Of a stretch of DNA of 64,000 nt, positions 16,518 to 25,279 are shown piece by piece. How positions within the stretch are numbered: position 1 is the stretch's first letter; the number at the start of each line of letters is the position of its first letter. The stretch comes from Deinococcus roseus (lineage in GTDB: Bacteria > Deinococcota > Deinococci > Deinococcales > Deinococcaceae): NCBI RefSeq assembly GCF_014646895.1, contig NZ_BMOD01000001.1, forward strand, positions 243,172 through 307,171. The letters are read 5' to 3'. The notes below the pieces were generated by a model. The model did not search any database, was not told the origin of the DNA, and saw nothing but the letters and a program-made list of their open reading frames with translations. A program made the translations under genes and the position numbers.

Positions 16518-17507
16518 TCAGGCAGATTCATCCACAGCAACAGCTTCCATCACCTGATCGTCTTCTGGGAGTTGCACACTGGCGTACACGTCGGTGTGCT
16601 CTTCCAGCCAGCGTTTGCGGTACACCATGAAAGCCGCAGTGGCGGTGTCCCGGATGGTGAGGGCATTCATGGTGCCTCCCACTGCAGCACCCACCAGGGG
16701 CACCAGTTGCAGGGCTTTGCGCTGGGTCAAATTGATGCCCAGGCTCTTGGCAATTTCCCGCACACCCAGTTTCTCCAGGGTGGCGGGCAGCAAGATGGAC
16801 ACCACTTTGTCCAGTCCTGCACCCTGACGCAGTGCACGGGTGATGGCGTGCATGCTCAGGATGAATTTTTCCCTTTGCCCCACATCCAGGGCCGAAGCAG
16901 AACCCAGAATGCCACGGGCCAGGGCTTCTTCTTCCGGGGAATCCACTTTGTAACCATATGCCGCTGCCACCTGCCTGATCACCCGCTGGGTCACGGTGAT
17001 CAGGATGGGCACATCCAGCAAAATGGTGGCCCAGCCTCCTGCACCTGCGGCTGCCCCGGAGGCCGTCCCCACCCCGAGGTTTTCCAGAATGATCTTGCGG
17101 GCCACTGCATCTCTGGCCTGCAGTTCACAGGGAATGGATTTGCGGGTGACTTCCACGCTTTTTTCGATTTTTTGCCCATCCAGCAGGTGGTCTGCCAGAG
17201 AAGCCGTGCTGCTCAGGGCCTGCTCCACGGCTCCAGTCACCCGCTCGGTCATGCTTTCAGGGATGTATTTGGCCAGGGATCCCAGACCACGTTCCACCAG
17301 CAGGGCTGTCTTTTTCCCGGTCTGCTCCAGGGCAGTGGGTCGGGCACTGGCCCAGCGGTCTATGTCCTGGCGGGCTTTTTGGTGGTAGGCTCTGGCTTCC
17401 TGGGCCTGTTCATAAAGCATCATGTCGGTGCTGCTTTGCCCCTCTTCGGTTTGTGCAGCATCCTCCACTGGAGGATTTTCACTTTGATGTGAGCTGTCAT
17501 GTGGCAT
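16518..17507 (-). CDS. EcsC family protein
   Basis: A 329-residue protein of the EcsC family (named after B. subtilis EcsC, of unknown biochemical role). An acidic, Gln/Glu-rich N-terminus (residues 1-45) is followed by the EcsC core with two hydrophobic Gly/Ala-rich segments: TASGAAAGAGGWATILLDVPILITV and LQLVPLVGAAVGGTMNAL at about 259-276, which may insert in or against the membrane. GGAGA lies before the ATG. Genes on either side are on the same strand but with spacers of 60-80 bases. I cannot assign a cellular job. Confidence 0.75.
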   Translation of the reverse strand: MPHDSSHQSENPPVEDAAQTEEGQSSTDMMLYEQAQEARAYHQKARQDIDRWASARPTALEQTGKKTALLVERGLGSLAKYIPESMTERVTGAVEQALSSTASLADHLLDGQKIEKSVEVTRKSIPCELQARDAVARKIILENLGVGTASGAAAGAGGWATILLDVPILITVTQRVIRQVAAAYGYKVDSPEEEALARGILGSASALDVGQREKFILSMHAITRALRQGAGLDKVVSILLPATLEKLGVREIAKSLGINLTQRKALQLVPLVGAAVGGTMNALTIRDTATAAFMVYRKRWLEEHTDVYASVQLPEDDQVMEAVAVDESA

Positions 17508-17570
17508 GTCGGTCTCCTTGATCAGAGTATGGGGTTTGAGGGTCCAGGGTTCCCTGACCTGCAGGGCAGG

Positions 17571-17912
17571 TCACAGTTCCTCCACCACCAGCGCCCCGAA
17601 GTACATCAGTTGCAGACCGTCATGGGCCTTGAGGATTTCACGGATTTTCTGTTTGTGCTCGGAATCGGCAGCATAAATGCCCACCGTCACTCCACCTTCT
17701 TCCCAGGCTTTCTGGTGCTCCTGCAGAATCACACTTTCATCTCCAAACGAATTCAAATTGGCCGTGAGCTGGCTTTTCAGGTCATCGTCTGCGCTGGTGT
17801 GCACAATGACTTCTGAAAAACCTGCATTTTGCAGCTCTTGCTGAACGGCTTGCAGGTGCTCACGTCTGATCACACCCACCACGTAACCTCTGGGATAATT
17901 TTTTTGCGGCAT
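17571..17912 (-). CDS. Small conserved-looking hypothetical protein
   Basis: A 113-residue soluble protein without a signal peptide or cysteine. It has two beta-alpha-type halves (YVVGVIRREHLQAVQQELQ and GGVTVGIYAADSEHKQKIRE), recalling small stress proteins of the YflT/GSP17M kind that handle intracellular stress, but no diagnostic motif decides this. AGAGGAGACGAC before the ATG is a fair ribosome site. A hairpin TGACCTGC/GCAGGTCA (17555-17573) overlaps the stop codon. Confidence 0.6.
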   Translation of the reverse strand: MPQKNYPRGYVVGVIRREHLQAVQQELQNAGFSEVIVHTSADDDLKSQLTANLNSFGDESVILQEHQKAWEEGGVTVGIYAADSEHKQKIREILKAHDGLQLMYFGALVVEEL

Positions 17913-17989
17913 GTCGTCTCCTCTGCAGTCAGTGTCTCACAGAGGAAAAAGGAGATGCCGCAGCAAAACATACGATCAGTGAAACGCCA

Positions 17990-18904
17990 TCAGTAGAGGT
18001 CCAGGCTGGTCAGGGCACGCCGCACCGTGTCTTCAATGGCCCTGGCCTGATCGTTCCCTGGTGCAGGAAACAACACCTGAAAATACAGCGCCTGGAAGAA
18101 ATTGCGGGTGTTGTGCAATCGGGCCATGCCCAGCTCACTGTCAAAGGAACTGCGCCAGGCCACGCCAGACACCAGGCTGTACAGCCAGTCGTCCAGTTTC
18201 TGGGCTGAAACATCCGAACGGGAAAGCAGGGTGGAAATCACCCGTGCCATGCGTTCCGGTTCATTGTGGGTATAAAACACAGGCTGCTCAGGGGCCACTT
18301 TGCTTTTGAGGGCATCCAGCAGCACATCCAGATCCGAGGCAGTGGTTCTGGGGTTTTCTGCCATGCGCCACAGCACATCTGCAGCATGGGCCACCCCGTG
18401 CATCCAGCCCTGCTGGTCATTGAAGGCCCGGAGGTCTTTTTCAGCTTTCAGGTAGGCCGCAATGCCTGTCACCACCTGCTGGTACTCTGCATCAGAAAGA
18501 AACCGGTTGCGGGCATCCCTGCGCATCACCTCAGAGAGGATCAGGGCAGAGAAAGTCCTTCCAAAGACCGTGGGGGTGCCTTCTTCTCCAATGCCTTTTT
18601 GCAGCCCTTTCAACAGCAGTGCGGTGAGGTCACGGGCAGCGGAATCGGTCAGGGTACCACCCCGCAGCCAGTTTGCGAACACCTCGTAGCCCACCACATC
18701 CCGCAGCACCGGGTCAGGAGAGGCAAGGCACTGGAACAGCAGGGGACTGAGGGTGTCCGGGGTTTGCTGATCTGGCAGCATGCCAGAACGCACATCCATC
18801 CAGAAATCAGAGGTGTATGGAGGCTCTCCACAGGTGGCATCCTGAGCGAAAGCAGGCTGGGTCAGCAGGGCCAGAAACAACCAAGACAGGCATGTTTTTT
18901 TCAT
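17990..18904 (-). CDS. Secreted DUF2785 family protein
   Basis: A 304-residue protein with a Sec signal peptide (MKKTCLSWLFLALLTQPAFA, cut before QDATC). The mature part is helical and carries the DUF2785 signature around GWMHGVAHAADVLWRMAENP. Function unknown; family members are usually cytoplasmic, so export is slightly unusual. GAGGTG precedes the ATG. It is divergent from the helix-turn-helix gene at 18987, with two direct repeats between them. Confidence 0.75.
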   Translation of the reverse strand: MKKTCLSWLFLALLTQPAFAQDATCGEPPYTSDFWMDVRSGMLPDQQTPDTLSPLLFQCLASPDPVLRDVVGYEVFANWLRGGTLTDSAARDLTALLLKGLQKGIGEEGTPTVFGRTFSALILSEVMRRDARNRFLSDAEYQQVVTGIAAYLKAEKDLRAFNDQQGWMHGVAHAADVLWRMAENPRTTASDLDVLLDALKSKVAPEQPVFYTHNEPERMARVISTLLSRSDVSAQKLDDWLYSLVSGVAWRSSFDSELGMARLHNTRNFFQALYFQVLFPAPGNDQARAIEDTVRRALTSLDLY

Positions 18905-18923
18905 GGGTTCACCTCAGGAGGAC

Positions 18924-18953
18924 TTGCACAGATTTGGTTTTGCACAGATTTGG
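18924..18953. promoter_or_regulatory. Two direct repeats in a divergent promoter region
   Basis: TTGCACAGATTTGG occurs at 18924-18937 and again at 18940-18953, 16 bp apart, in the 82-bp gap between the DUF2785 gene and the divergent regulator gene. Position suggests an operator for the regulator encoded at 18987. Confidence 0.6.
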
Positions 18954-18986
18954 GTCTCTCCTGACCATAGACCTATACTGCTTTCC

Positions 18987-19721
18987 ATGACAGTCCCCTT
19001 TGAAAGCAGCTTTTCCGAAGGCGTGTCTGCTGGCCCTGGTCATTTTGCAATGCAGGAAAACTGTGCCCACATCACCAGTTTCCAGGCGGCGGCATTGCTG
19101 GTAGAAACGGACCCTCTGGATCTGCTGCTGGTGCATCTGGAACAGCAATGGACCATCAAGGAGGCCGCAGAGCAACTGGGCTGGTCCCTGTTGAAAACCT
19201 ACCGCCAGGTGCAGCGGTTGCTGGACCTGGGTTTGCTGGTGGTCAGCCAGCACATTCCGCGCAAAGGCCGGGCCATCAAAAAATACACCGCTGCCTGTGA
19301 ATGCTTTTTTGTGCCCTACCACCTGACCCCCATGGGGGCTCTGGAGCAGTTGCTGGATGTGCTGGAACAGGATGCCAGACGGATGCTTTTTACCAGCACA
19401 GCACGGGTGTTTGAGGCAGAGTCGGTCAGAACCCAGCATGAAGTGGGACTTCATCTGTTCAGAAACCGCCATGGACAGCCTTCGGTGATTCATTCGCTGT
19501 GCGCCGAAAACCAGCCGCCCAGAGGCATCGTGCGCAACCTGCTGGACCAGGAAGCCACAGCTTTGTGGAACGAATGGGCTTCTCTGCGGCTGAACCATGA
19601 CGATGCCAAAGCTTTGCAGCAGCGTCTGGCCAGTCTGGTGCGTGAGTTTTCAGAAAAACAGGGCTCTGGCCGTTACCTGATGCGGGTGGCCCTGGTGCCT
19701 GTGGAGGATGCCAGCCCCTGA
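18987..19721 (+). CDS. Helix-turn-helix transcriptional regulator
   Basis: A 244-residue protein. Residues about 35-90 form a winged-helix/ArsR-like HTH (DLLLVHLEQQWTIKEAAEQL, then GWSLLKTYRQVQRLLDLGLL, then VVSQHIPRKGRAIKKYTA as wing). The rest is a helical domain of unknown ligand, with no cysteine cluster or kinase motif. The frame is open upstream to 18903, but I start at ATG 18987, where TATACT ends 7 bases before the codon (leaderless pattern) and no ribosome site exists. The direct repeats just upstream may be its own operator. It runs convergent to the first member of the 180-residue paralogous family. Confidence 0.75.
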   Translation: MTVPFESSFSEGVSAGPGHFAMQENCAHITSFQAAALLVETDPLDLLLVHLEQQWTIKEAAEQLGWSLLKTYRQVQRLLDLGLLVVSQHIPRKGRAIKKYTAACECFFVPYHLTPMGALEQLLDVLEQDARRMLFTSTARVFEAESVRTQHEVGLHLFRNRHGQPSVIHSLCAENQPPRGIVRNLLDQEATALWNEWASLRLNHDDAKALQQRLASLVREFSEKQGSGRYLMRVALVPVEDASP

Positions 19722-19746
19722 GTTTGCTCCCTGCAGGGTATGCAGG

Positions 19747-20310
19747 TCACTGGGACAGCCGTCTGATCTGGCGGGCAAACTGGGAGGCCTCGGTCCAGCT
19801 GAAAACCTTGTGGCTGAAGGTCCCCAGGGTTTCGGTCAGGTGCTCCCAGGAGGTGAGCAGGGTCCCCTGCACTTTCCAGTGGGTCTGTTCAGGCTGTTCT
19901 GCAGCCTCGGCGGTGTAACCCCGGCGGCCTGCCACAGCTGCAGTTTCCTGCGATTTGGGAGACAGTTCGCGGTACACCAGCACCGGGTAGACTTTGGTGC
20001 CCACGGCCTGTTCCAGGGCCTGGGTGGCATGCCAGGCGTTCTGAATGGCGTGGGACTGGCGGTCATTGTTGACAAAAATCTGGTCGCCCTGCTGGTGCAC
20101 CACACCACTGCGCTTCTGGGGCAGCAACGCAAAAATGCCATACCTGGAAACCAGCACGTATTCCATGCTGTGGCGGCCCACCACAATGTCTTCACGGATG
20201 AACCAGTCGTCCGAGAGGGTGTACACATTTTCTTCGTAGCGGACTGCTTTCAGGTTCGGTGTGCGAGGCAGTGAGGTGACGTAGGTACTGGGCACTCGGG
20301 CAATGGTCAT
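19747..20310 (-). CDS. Paralogue A of a NERD-like small protein family
   Basis: A 187-residue cytoplasmic protein, one of five homologous copies in this window (20655, 21420, 26589, 27402). The shared core is here TLSDDWFIREDIVVG (about residues 31-45) followed by MEYVLVSRYGIFALLPQ, VNN and a helical segment leading to TKVYPVLVYREL. The order of strands and the motif hydrophobic-S-x-x-G-hydrophobic-F resemble a NERD (nuclease-related) domain, where the equivalent reads DHVVVGPxGVFVIETK; here the E-T-K is LPQ, so nuclease activity is doubtful. Ribosome site GGAGGT before the ATG. Function unknown. Confidence 0.75.
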   Translation of the reverse strand: MTIARVPSTYVTSLPRTPNLKAVRYEENVYTLSDDWFIREDIVVGRHSMEYVLVSRYGIFALLPQKRSGVVHQQGDQIFVNNDRQSHAIQNAWHATQALEQAVGTKVYPVLVYRELSPKSQETAAVAGRRGYTAEAAEQPEQTHWKVQGTLLTSWEHLTETLGTFSHKVFSWTEASQFARQIRRLSQ

Positions 20311-20602
20311 GGTCTACCTCCAGATCCCTTCAGATTCCATTCTGGATCTGCATGGCCCATTTTTGCATAATCATGCCCATGCTGTACAGGAATTGAAATC
20401 AATTTTGTTTTTTGCTATAGAATTCAATTGTAAAGATCGAAAAAGCACATTCAAAAAAACCTTTTTCTGGACATGAATTTTGTAACTTTGTAAGGCTTTT
20501 TGCATTGTTGGTTTCCGGAAAAAATCAGCATTGAAAACTTTCCGCCTGAAAAACCCATTCAAATTGTTATACATCTTGAGAATGTTCCCCACAAAGTAAC
20601 AA
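20311..20602. other. AT-rich intergenic spacer
   Basis: About 290 bases, much richer in A and T than its surroundings, between paralogues A and B. It should hold the promoter of paralogue A on the minus strand; no box pair is convincing. Two TTTGTAA motifs occur at 20477-20494. No gene seen. Confidence 0.45.
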
Positions 20603-20624
20603 TCCCCGAGGAATTCCTCGGGGA
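20603..20624 (-). terminator. Terminator of paralogue B
   Basis: TCCCCGAGG-AATT-CCTCGGGGA, a perfect palindrome, is followed on the minus strand by TTGTTACTTTG. It lies about 30 bases past the paralogue B stop. Confidence 0.8.
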
Positions 20625-20654
20625 CAGAAAATTTCTGAAATGAAGGGAGATGCT

Positions 20655-21188
20655 TTATTGTGCAAGGGCCACAGGTGAGCGGTTGACCTTGACAGCAGGC
20701 TTTTTGGCTTCCATGGCACGCAGCCCTTTGCTGATTTCCACGATTTGCTTGGGGGACAGGGTGCCCATGTCATGGGATTTCAGGTAAGGCAGCACCTGCT
20801 CAGGGGTCAGCAGTTTGATCCCGGAAGCTTCCAGACCATGCACCTCGCCACCCGTGAAGACAGCAATGGGAATGGCTCTGGCCTTGACCTGGGATTCGAT
20901 CATGGCATTGCACATTTTGATGGATTTCACGATGTAGTCGTGGGGGTGCCCGTTCACCAGAATGCTGGTGGAGTTGGCAGTGATGGTGCCCGTCGCAGTC
21001 TGCTGAAAAATGGTGAAGAGGCCCACGCGGGACACCACAGCAAAATCAACCACATGGTGGTCCAGCGCAATGTCTTCACGGATGTACCAGTCGTCATTCA
21101 GGGAGAAAATGGCGTCTCCCAGGCGGACAGGTTTGGTGGATGTTGCCTGAGTGGGAGTTTTCTTCTGATTGCGACGGAAAAACAACAT
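20655..21188 (-). CDS. Paralogue B of the NERD-like small protein family
   Basis: A 177-residue protein. N-terminal basic tail (MLFFRRNQKK), then the family core IFSLNDDWYIREDIALD (about 25-41), VDFAVVSRVGLFTIFQQ, ILVNG, a helix, and AIPIAVFTGGE; the C-terminal 50 residues (SPKQIVEISKGLRAMEAKKP) are helical and basic. Start chosen at 21188 because CCGGAGGT lies just upstream; the frame itself is open to 21290. The -10/-35 pair TTACAC-17-TACAAT (minus strand, about 21226-21254) is a plausible promoter. Confidence 0.72.
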   Translation of the reverse strand: MLFFRRNQKKTPTQATSTKPVRLGDAIFSLNDDWYIREDIALDHHVVDFAVVSRVGLFTIFQQTATGTITANSTSILVNGHPHDYIVKSIKMCNAMIESQVKARAIPIAVFTGGEVHGLEASGIKLLTPEQVLPYLKSHDMGTLSPKQIVEISKGLRAMEAKKPAVKVNRSPVALAQ

Positions 21189-21322
21189 GCAGACCTCCGG
21201 GTGTAAGCAAGGACACTTTAAAATCCTGTTACCGGATTGTAACACATTTGTGTTGCATGTGTAAGGTGGTGGTTGTTGAACTGGGTCCATGTTTCAGGGT
21301 TGGGTCATGCCCCATACACCAC

Positions 21323-21352
21323 AAAGCAGTCCAGGGTTTTCTGGACTGCTTT
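21323..21352. terminator. Hairpin terminator of paralogue C
   Basis: AAAGCAGTCCAG (21323-21334) pairs with CTGGACTGCTTT (21341-21352), a perfect 12-bp stem. It lies 70 bases beyond the stop of the minus-strand gene ending at 21420. Confidence 0.8.
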
Positions 21353-21419
21353 TGGAGGGACTGTGCAGGGGAAACAAAACCCTTTAGAATCTAAGGTTTG
21401 CTGAGTTTACTGGGTTTCC

Positions 21420-21974
21420 TCAGTATCGCCACTTCTTGGCTTCTTCCAGAAGCACATTGATGCGTTTGAGCACTTCCCGCAAATCATTGTCGTTGTGGGG
21501 GGTATCCACCTTGAAGGTCAGGTAGGTTTTCAGGCGCTCTGGAGAAAAGATCTTCAGGGCCCCCACTTCTGCACCAGTGATTTCACTGTCTCTGAACACC
21601 ATGATGGCTTCCAGAGGAATGCCCAGGTATTTTCTCAGGGGCTTCAAAACACCCGTGACATCGGTGGGGAGGGGCTCGATTTTGTCTCCGTTGACATACA
21701 GACCACGGGGTGTGGCGGTAACTTTTCCGCGTTTGGCAGGTTCAAAAATGCAGAACACGCCGTAAGGAGAAACCGCCACATAATCCACGCTCATGCGCTC
21801 AATGGTGACATTTTCACGGATCAGCCATTCATCGGGCATTTCACCCAGAATGTCCCCCACCCCTTTGGGAATGGGTTTGGGTTGCGGTGGGGCATCCTCA
21901 TCTTCGGCATCGTCGGAGTCATCGAATTCAGGTTCTACGGGCTTGGGTTTGAAGAGGCGTTTGAAGAAGGTCAT
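21420..21974 (-). CDS. Paralogue C of the NERD-like small protein family
   Basis: A 184-residue protein. After MTFFKRLFKPKPVEPEF comes an acidic/proline linker (DDSDDAEDEDAPPQPKP), then the family core EMPDEWLIRENVTIERM (about 52-68), VDYVAVSPYGVFCIFEPAKR, LYVNGDK, a helix, and PLEAIMVFRDSE. This copy is closest to a true NERD motif because it keeps VD before the strand and EPAK after it. Start taken at 21974 (GGGAG upstream); the frame extends to 22052 without a better site. Confidence 0.72.
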   Translation of the reverse strand: MTFFKRLFKPKPVEPEFDDSDDAEDEDAPPQPKPIPKGVGDILGEMPDEWLIRENVTIERMSVDYVAVSPYGVFCIFEPAKRGKVTATPRGLYVNGDKIEPLPTDVTGVLKPLRKYLGIPLEAIMVFRDSEITGAEVGALKIFSPERLKTYLTFKVDTPHNDNDLREVLKRINVLLEEAKKWRY

Positions 21975-22163
21975 AGAAGCGACTCCCGTTGTTGTCTGGT
22001 CGGTGGTGACTGGTGAGGCTCTGCAGGGCTGCCAGGGGGCAGCGATACCCAATCATACCCCATTACTCAGAAATCAAAATGGAGCTTTCATGAGCAGGGC
22101 ATCAGGCAAATGCCTGAGTCAAACCGCCTCAACCCTTCTTCAACCCTCCTTCAACCCTGCACA

Positions 22164-23810
22164 TCAGACCGTCACTGGCTCCACGTATTCCCCATACACC
22201 TTGCGCAGCACGTCCATCATCTCGCCCAGGGTGCAATACGCATGGGCGCAGGCAATGAAGGCTGGAGTGGTGTTCAGGCCCATCACAGCGGCATCCCTGA
22301 GGGCTTGCAGACCTTCTGCCACCAGACGGGGATCCCGTTCCCGGCGCACCCGTGCCAGCCTTTCGGCCTGAATGCGTTCCACCACCGGATCAATCAATTG
22401 AATGGGCACATTGAGGGGCCGCTCATCGGTGAAGGCATTGACACCCACAATCAGGCGTTCTTTGCGGTCCACCTCTTTCTGGTACTGGTAGGCGGCTTCC
22501 TGAATTTCCCTGGCGTAATACCCCAGTTCAATGCCTGCCTCCACCCCTCCGAGGTCCCGGATCTGCTGGATGTACTGCATGGCCTGCTGCTCAATGGTGT
22601 GGGTGAGGGATTCCACGTAATAGCTGCCTCCCAGAGGGTCCACCACCCCGGCCACCCCGGTTTCGTATGCAATGATCTGCTGGGTTCTCAGGGCGATGGT
22701 GGCGGCTTCTTCGGTGGGAAGGGCCAACGCCTCATCAAAAGAATCGGTGTGCAGGCTGTTGGTGCCCCCCAGAACGGCAGCGAGGGCCTGAATGGCCACC
22801 CGGGTGATGTTGTTGAGGGGTTGCTGGGCCGTCAGGCTGACCCCGGCGGTCTGGGCGTGGGTTCTGAGCATCCAGCTTCTGGGGTTTTTCGCTCCGTAAC
22901 GGTGGCGCATTTCTCTGGCCCAGATCCTGCGGGCCGCCCGGAATTTGGCGATCTCCTCGAAGAAATCATTGTGCACATCAAAGAAGAAACTGATGCGTGG
23001 CGCGAATTCATCGATGTCCAGGCCCCGTTCCAGGGCTTTTTCCACATAATGGAAACCATCGGCCAGTGTGAAAGCCAGTTCCTGCACTGCCGTGGCACCT
23101 GCCTCACGGATGTGGTACCCCGAAACACTGATGAAGTTCCACTTTGGCATGTGTTTTGGTGCCCATTCAAAGGTGTCAATCACCAGTTTGACGCTGGGTT
23201 CAGGCGGGAAAATGAACTCCTTCTGGGCAATGAATTCTTTTAAAATGTCGTTCTGAATGGTGCCGCCCACTTTATTGAGGTCATACCCCTGTTTCTGGGC
23301 GTTGGCGATGTACATGGCCCAGATGGCGTTGGCCGGGCTGTTGATGGTCATGGAGGTGGTGACCTCTTCAGGATTGATGTCCTGGAAAAGGATTTCCATG
23401 TCTGCCAGACTGGCCACCGCCACCCCGCATTTCCCGACCTCTCCCTTCGAGAACGGGTGGTCCGAGTCGTAACCCATCAGGGTGGGCAGGTCAAAAGCCG
23501 TGGACAGTCCGGTCTGGCCAGCACCCAGCAGGGCTTTGAAGCGTTGGTTGGTCTGCTCTGCGCTCCCAAACCCTGCGAACATGCGCATGGTCCAGAGTTT
23601 GGCCCGGTACATGCTGGGCTGCACCCCACGGGTGTAAGGGTATTCTCCGGGGTAACCCAGGTCTTCTGGTTTGAGGTCCTTCACATCCTCTTTGGTGTAG
23701 AGGGGTTCAGGATCCAGGTCAGAGAGGGTTTTGAAGTTGTATTGCCGTTCGGGGAACTTCTGGGTGGCCTTCTGGTACTGGGTGTTCAGCCATTCATTCT
23801 TTGTGGGCAT
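22164..23810 (-). CDS. Methylmalonyl-CoA mutase-type large subunit (no B12 domain)
   Basis: A 548-residue acyl-CoA mutase catalytic subunit that rearranges the carbon skeleton of methylmalonyl-CoA (or a related acyl-CoA) using adenosylcobalamin. Motifs: EYPYTRGVQPSMYRAKLWTM, FAGFGSAEQTNQRFK, GQTGLSTAFDLPT, GYDSDHP, TSMTINSPA, GGTIQNDILKE and ISVSGYHIREAG. The sequence ends near VEPVTV without the DxHxxG cobalamin-binding domain, so a separate small subunit must exist elsewhere. The type is that of archaeal and Deinococcus/Thermus split mutases; isobutyryl-CoA mutase is the alternative. Start at 23810, where GGAGG is 5 bases upstream, rather than 23822. Confidence 0.9.
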   Translation of the reverse strand: MPTKNEWLNTQYQKATQKFPERQYNFKTLSDLDPEPLYTKEDVKDLKPEDLGYPGEYPYTRGVQPSMYRAKLWTMRMFAGFGSAEQTNQRFKALLGAGQTGLSTAFDLPTLMGYDSDHPFSKGEVGKCGVAVASLADMEILFQDINPEEVTTSMTINSPANAIWAMYIANAQKQGYDLNKVGGTIQNDILKEFIAQKEFIFPPEPSVKLVIDTFEWAPKHMPKWNFISVSGYHIREAGATAVQELAFTLADGFHYVEKALERGLDIDEFAPRISFFFDVHNDFFEEIAKFRAARRIWAREMRHRYGAKNPRSWMLRTHAQTAGVSLTAQQPLNNITRVAIQALAAVLGGTNSLHTDSFDEALALPTEEAATIALRTQQIIAYETGVAGVVDPLGGSYYVESLTHTIEQQAMQYIQQIRDLGGVEAGIELGYYAREIQEAAYQYQKEVDRKERLIVGVNAFTDERPLNVPIQLIDPVVERIQAERLARVRRERDPRLVAEGLQALRDAAVMGLNTTPAFIACAHAYCTLGEMMDVLRKVYGEYVEPVTV

Positions 23811-23896
23811 GGGGGCCTCCATTTGTGACAGTTTTTTCGCGCTTTGCTTTTATTTTGTCACAGATTCATGGGAAGACAAACCCTGTACCCTGAAGT

Positions 23897-24547
23897 GTGG
23901 ACTTCATTCAGCGAACCCGGCGCTTCTCCCCTGCCCTGGCAGACCACCTGCAACAGGTGGCCCAGCAAACCCTGGATTTTTCTGGCCTCCATCCGCTGGA
24001 CCATTCCAGACACAATCATGTTCACCTGTGGAAACTGGAATACGAAGCAGATCTGCACCCAGAAATCAACCTGCAGTACCGGGTGGATTGTGCCCGCTTT
24101 GTGCAGCAAAGCTGGACAGAGCAACTGAAATTTCATCCAAAAGGGGCCTACCTGTTTTACCTGTATGAAGACCTGGCTCCAACGGTTTCTGTGGTGAGGG
24201 AAACCGAATACGAATTTCCTTACGCAGGAACACCCGTTTTCGTGGAGGACATGGCTGGAGTGATGCGCCTTTATGTGGGCAGGTCCTGGAAAGCACAATT
24301 CAAAGGAAACCGCCTGGACCGCCATGTGCTGGAACAGCTTGAAAAACATCAGGGCTCACTCACCCGCACAGCCCAGCACCTGAACCTCTCCATTGCGGAA
24401 CTCAGACGCTGGATCGAGCAACTGCAACTGACCGCAGAGGTCAATGCCCTGCGCAAACACTTTTACAGGCGATCCCTGCAGCTGAAAACAGAATGGGAAT
24501 TGCCCCTCACCTACCGGATTTACCACAAGCGCATTCAGCGGGATTGA
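23897..24547 (+). CDS. Hypothetical protein with a C-terminal Fis-like HTH
   Basis: A 216-residue protein starting with GTG. The first 130 residues are mixed with many aromatics (YRVDCARFVQQSW, AYLFYLYEDLAPTVS) and match no family I know. Residues about 140-185 (LDRHVLEQLEKHQGSLTRTA and QHLNLSIAELRRWIEQL) look like a Fis/NtrC-type helix-turn-helix used for DNA binding. No ribosome site; TACCCT lies 5 bases before the GTG. It is divergent from the mutase gene and convergent with the DUF2259 gene, 5 bases away, without a visible terminator. Confidence 0.65.
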   Translation: MDFIQRTRRFSPALADHLQQVAQQTLDFSGLHPLDHSRHNHVHLWKLEYEADLHPEINLQYRVDCARFVQQSWTEQLKFHPKGAYLFYLYEDLAPTVSVVRETEYEFPYAGTPVFVEDMAGVMRLYVGRSWKAQFKGNRLDRHVLEQLEKHQGSLTRTAQHLNLSIAELRRWIEQLQLTAEVNALRKHFYRRSLQLKTEWELPLTYRIYHKRIQRD

Positions 24548-24552
24548 GCACT

Positions 24553-25200
24553 CTAAGGAAGCAATCCTGACACAGCCCAGAAGCGCACATCTGGACCCTC
24601 AAACCCGTCTTTCTCGTACCTCAGGAAAGCAATGAATCCCCTGTTTTTGTCCCACACCCTCACCTGCTGGATGGCGTATTTCTGGGCACACACCCGGTCT
24701 TTTGGCAGGGCCAGATCTTTGAAAATCACTTTTTTGTTGAGTTGCACGTTCACGCCTCTGACCGAGGGGTTGATGCAACTGCTGGTTTTAAAAGTGATGG
24801 GCTGCACACCCATGGCATAGCTCTTGTTCTTGGCCTGAAACTGCACACTGGATTTTCCAAGTGGGCTGGCATACACGCTGCGTCCCAGGTTGCTGGACTG
24901 GATGCCATATTTGCTCAGCTGGGCAGCTTTGAGGGCCTGGGCTCTGGCACCATCGATGGTGCTGCCGTCTTGCTGCAAGGATTTGTTGACAGAAACCACA
25001 GTTTTGTTCTGGGAGACATTCAAAACCACAATTTCACTGAAAGGAAACCCACTTCCGTCATGAATCCCGTACTGCTCGTAAGCAGCGTATTTGCCATCTC
25101 TTGAAAATCCCAGGAACTGCAGCGTGGACTGGTCTGCAGCCAGAGCAGGCGTCAAAACAGACAGTACAGAAAACATCAAAGCACCCAACAAAAATCGCAT
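24553..25200 (-). CDS. Secreted DUF2259 protein
   Basis: A 215-residue exported protein. The signal peptide ends ALA before ADQSTLQ. The DUF2259 signature is clear: FLGFSRDGKYAAYEQYGIHD followed by GSGFPFSEIVVLNV. Two cysteines (SSCINP and RVCAQK) could form a disulfide. Function unknown; family members are predicted periplasmic. TATCCT lies 5 bases before the ATG and there is no ribosome site, a leaderless-like start. Confidence 0.83.
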   Translation of the reverse strand: MRFLLGALMFSVLSVLTPALAADQSTLQFLGFSRDGKYAAYEQYGIHDGSGFPFSEIVVLNVSQNKTVVSVNKSLQQDGSTIDGARAQALKAAQLSKYGIQSSNLGRSVYASPLGKSSVQFQAKNKSYAMGVQPITFKTSSCINPSVRGVNVQLNKKVIFKDLALPKDRVCAQKYAIQQVRVWDKNRGFIAFLRYEKDGFEGPDVRFWAVSGLLP

Positions 25201-25279
25201 GCCTTAGGATAAACAAATCCCTTGAGGCATGCTTTCTGGTTTTATGAATCAGGCTTTACTCTTGCAGAACTCCTGTGGG

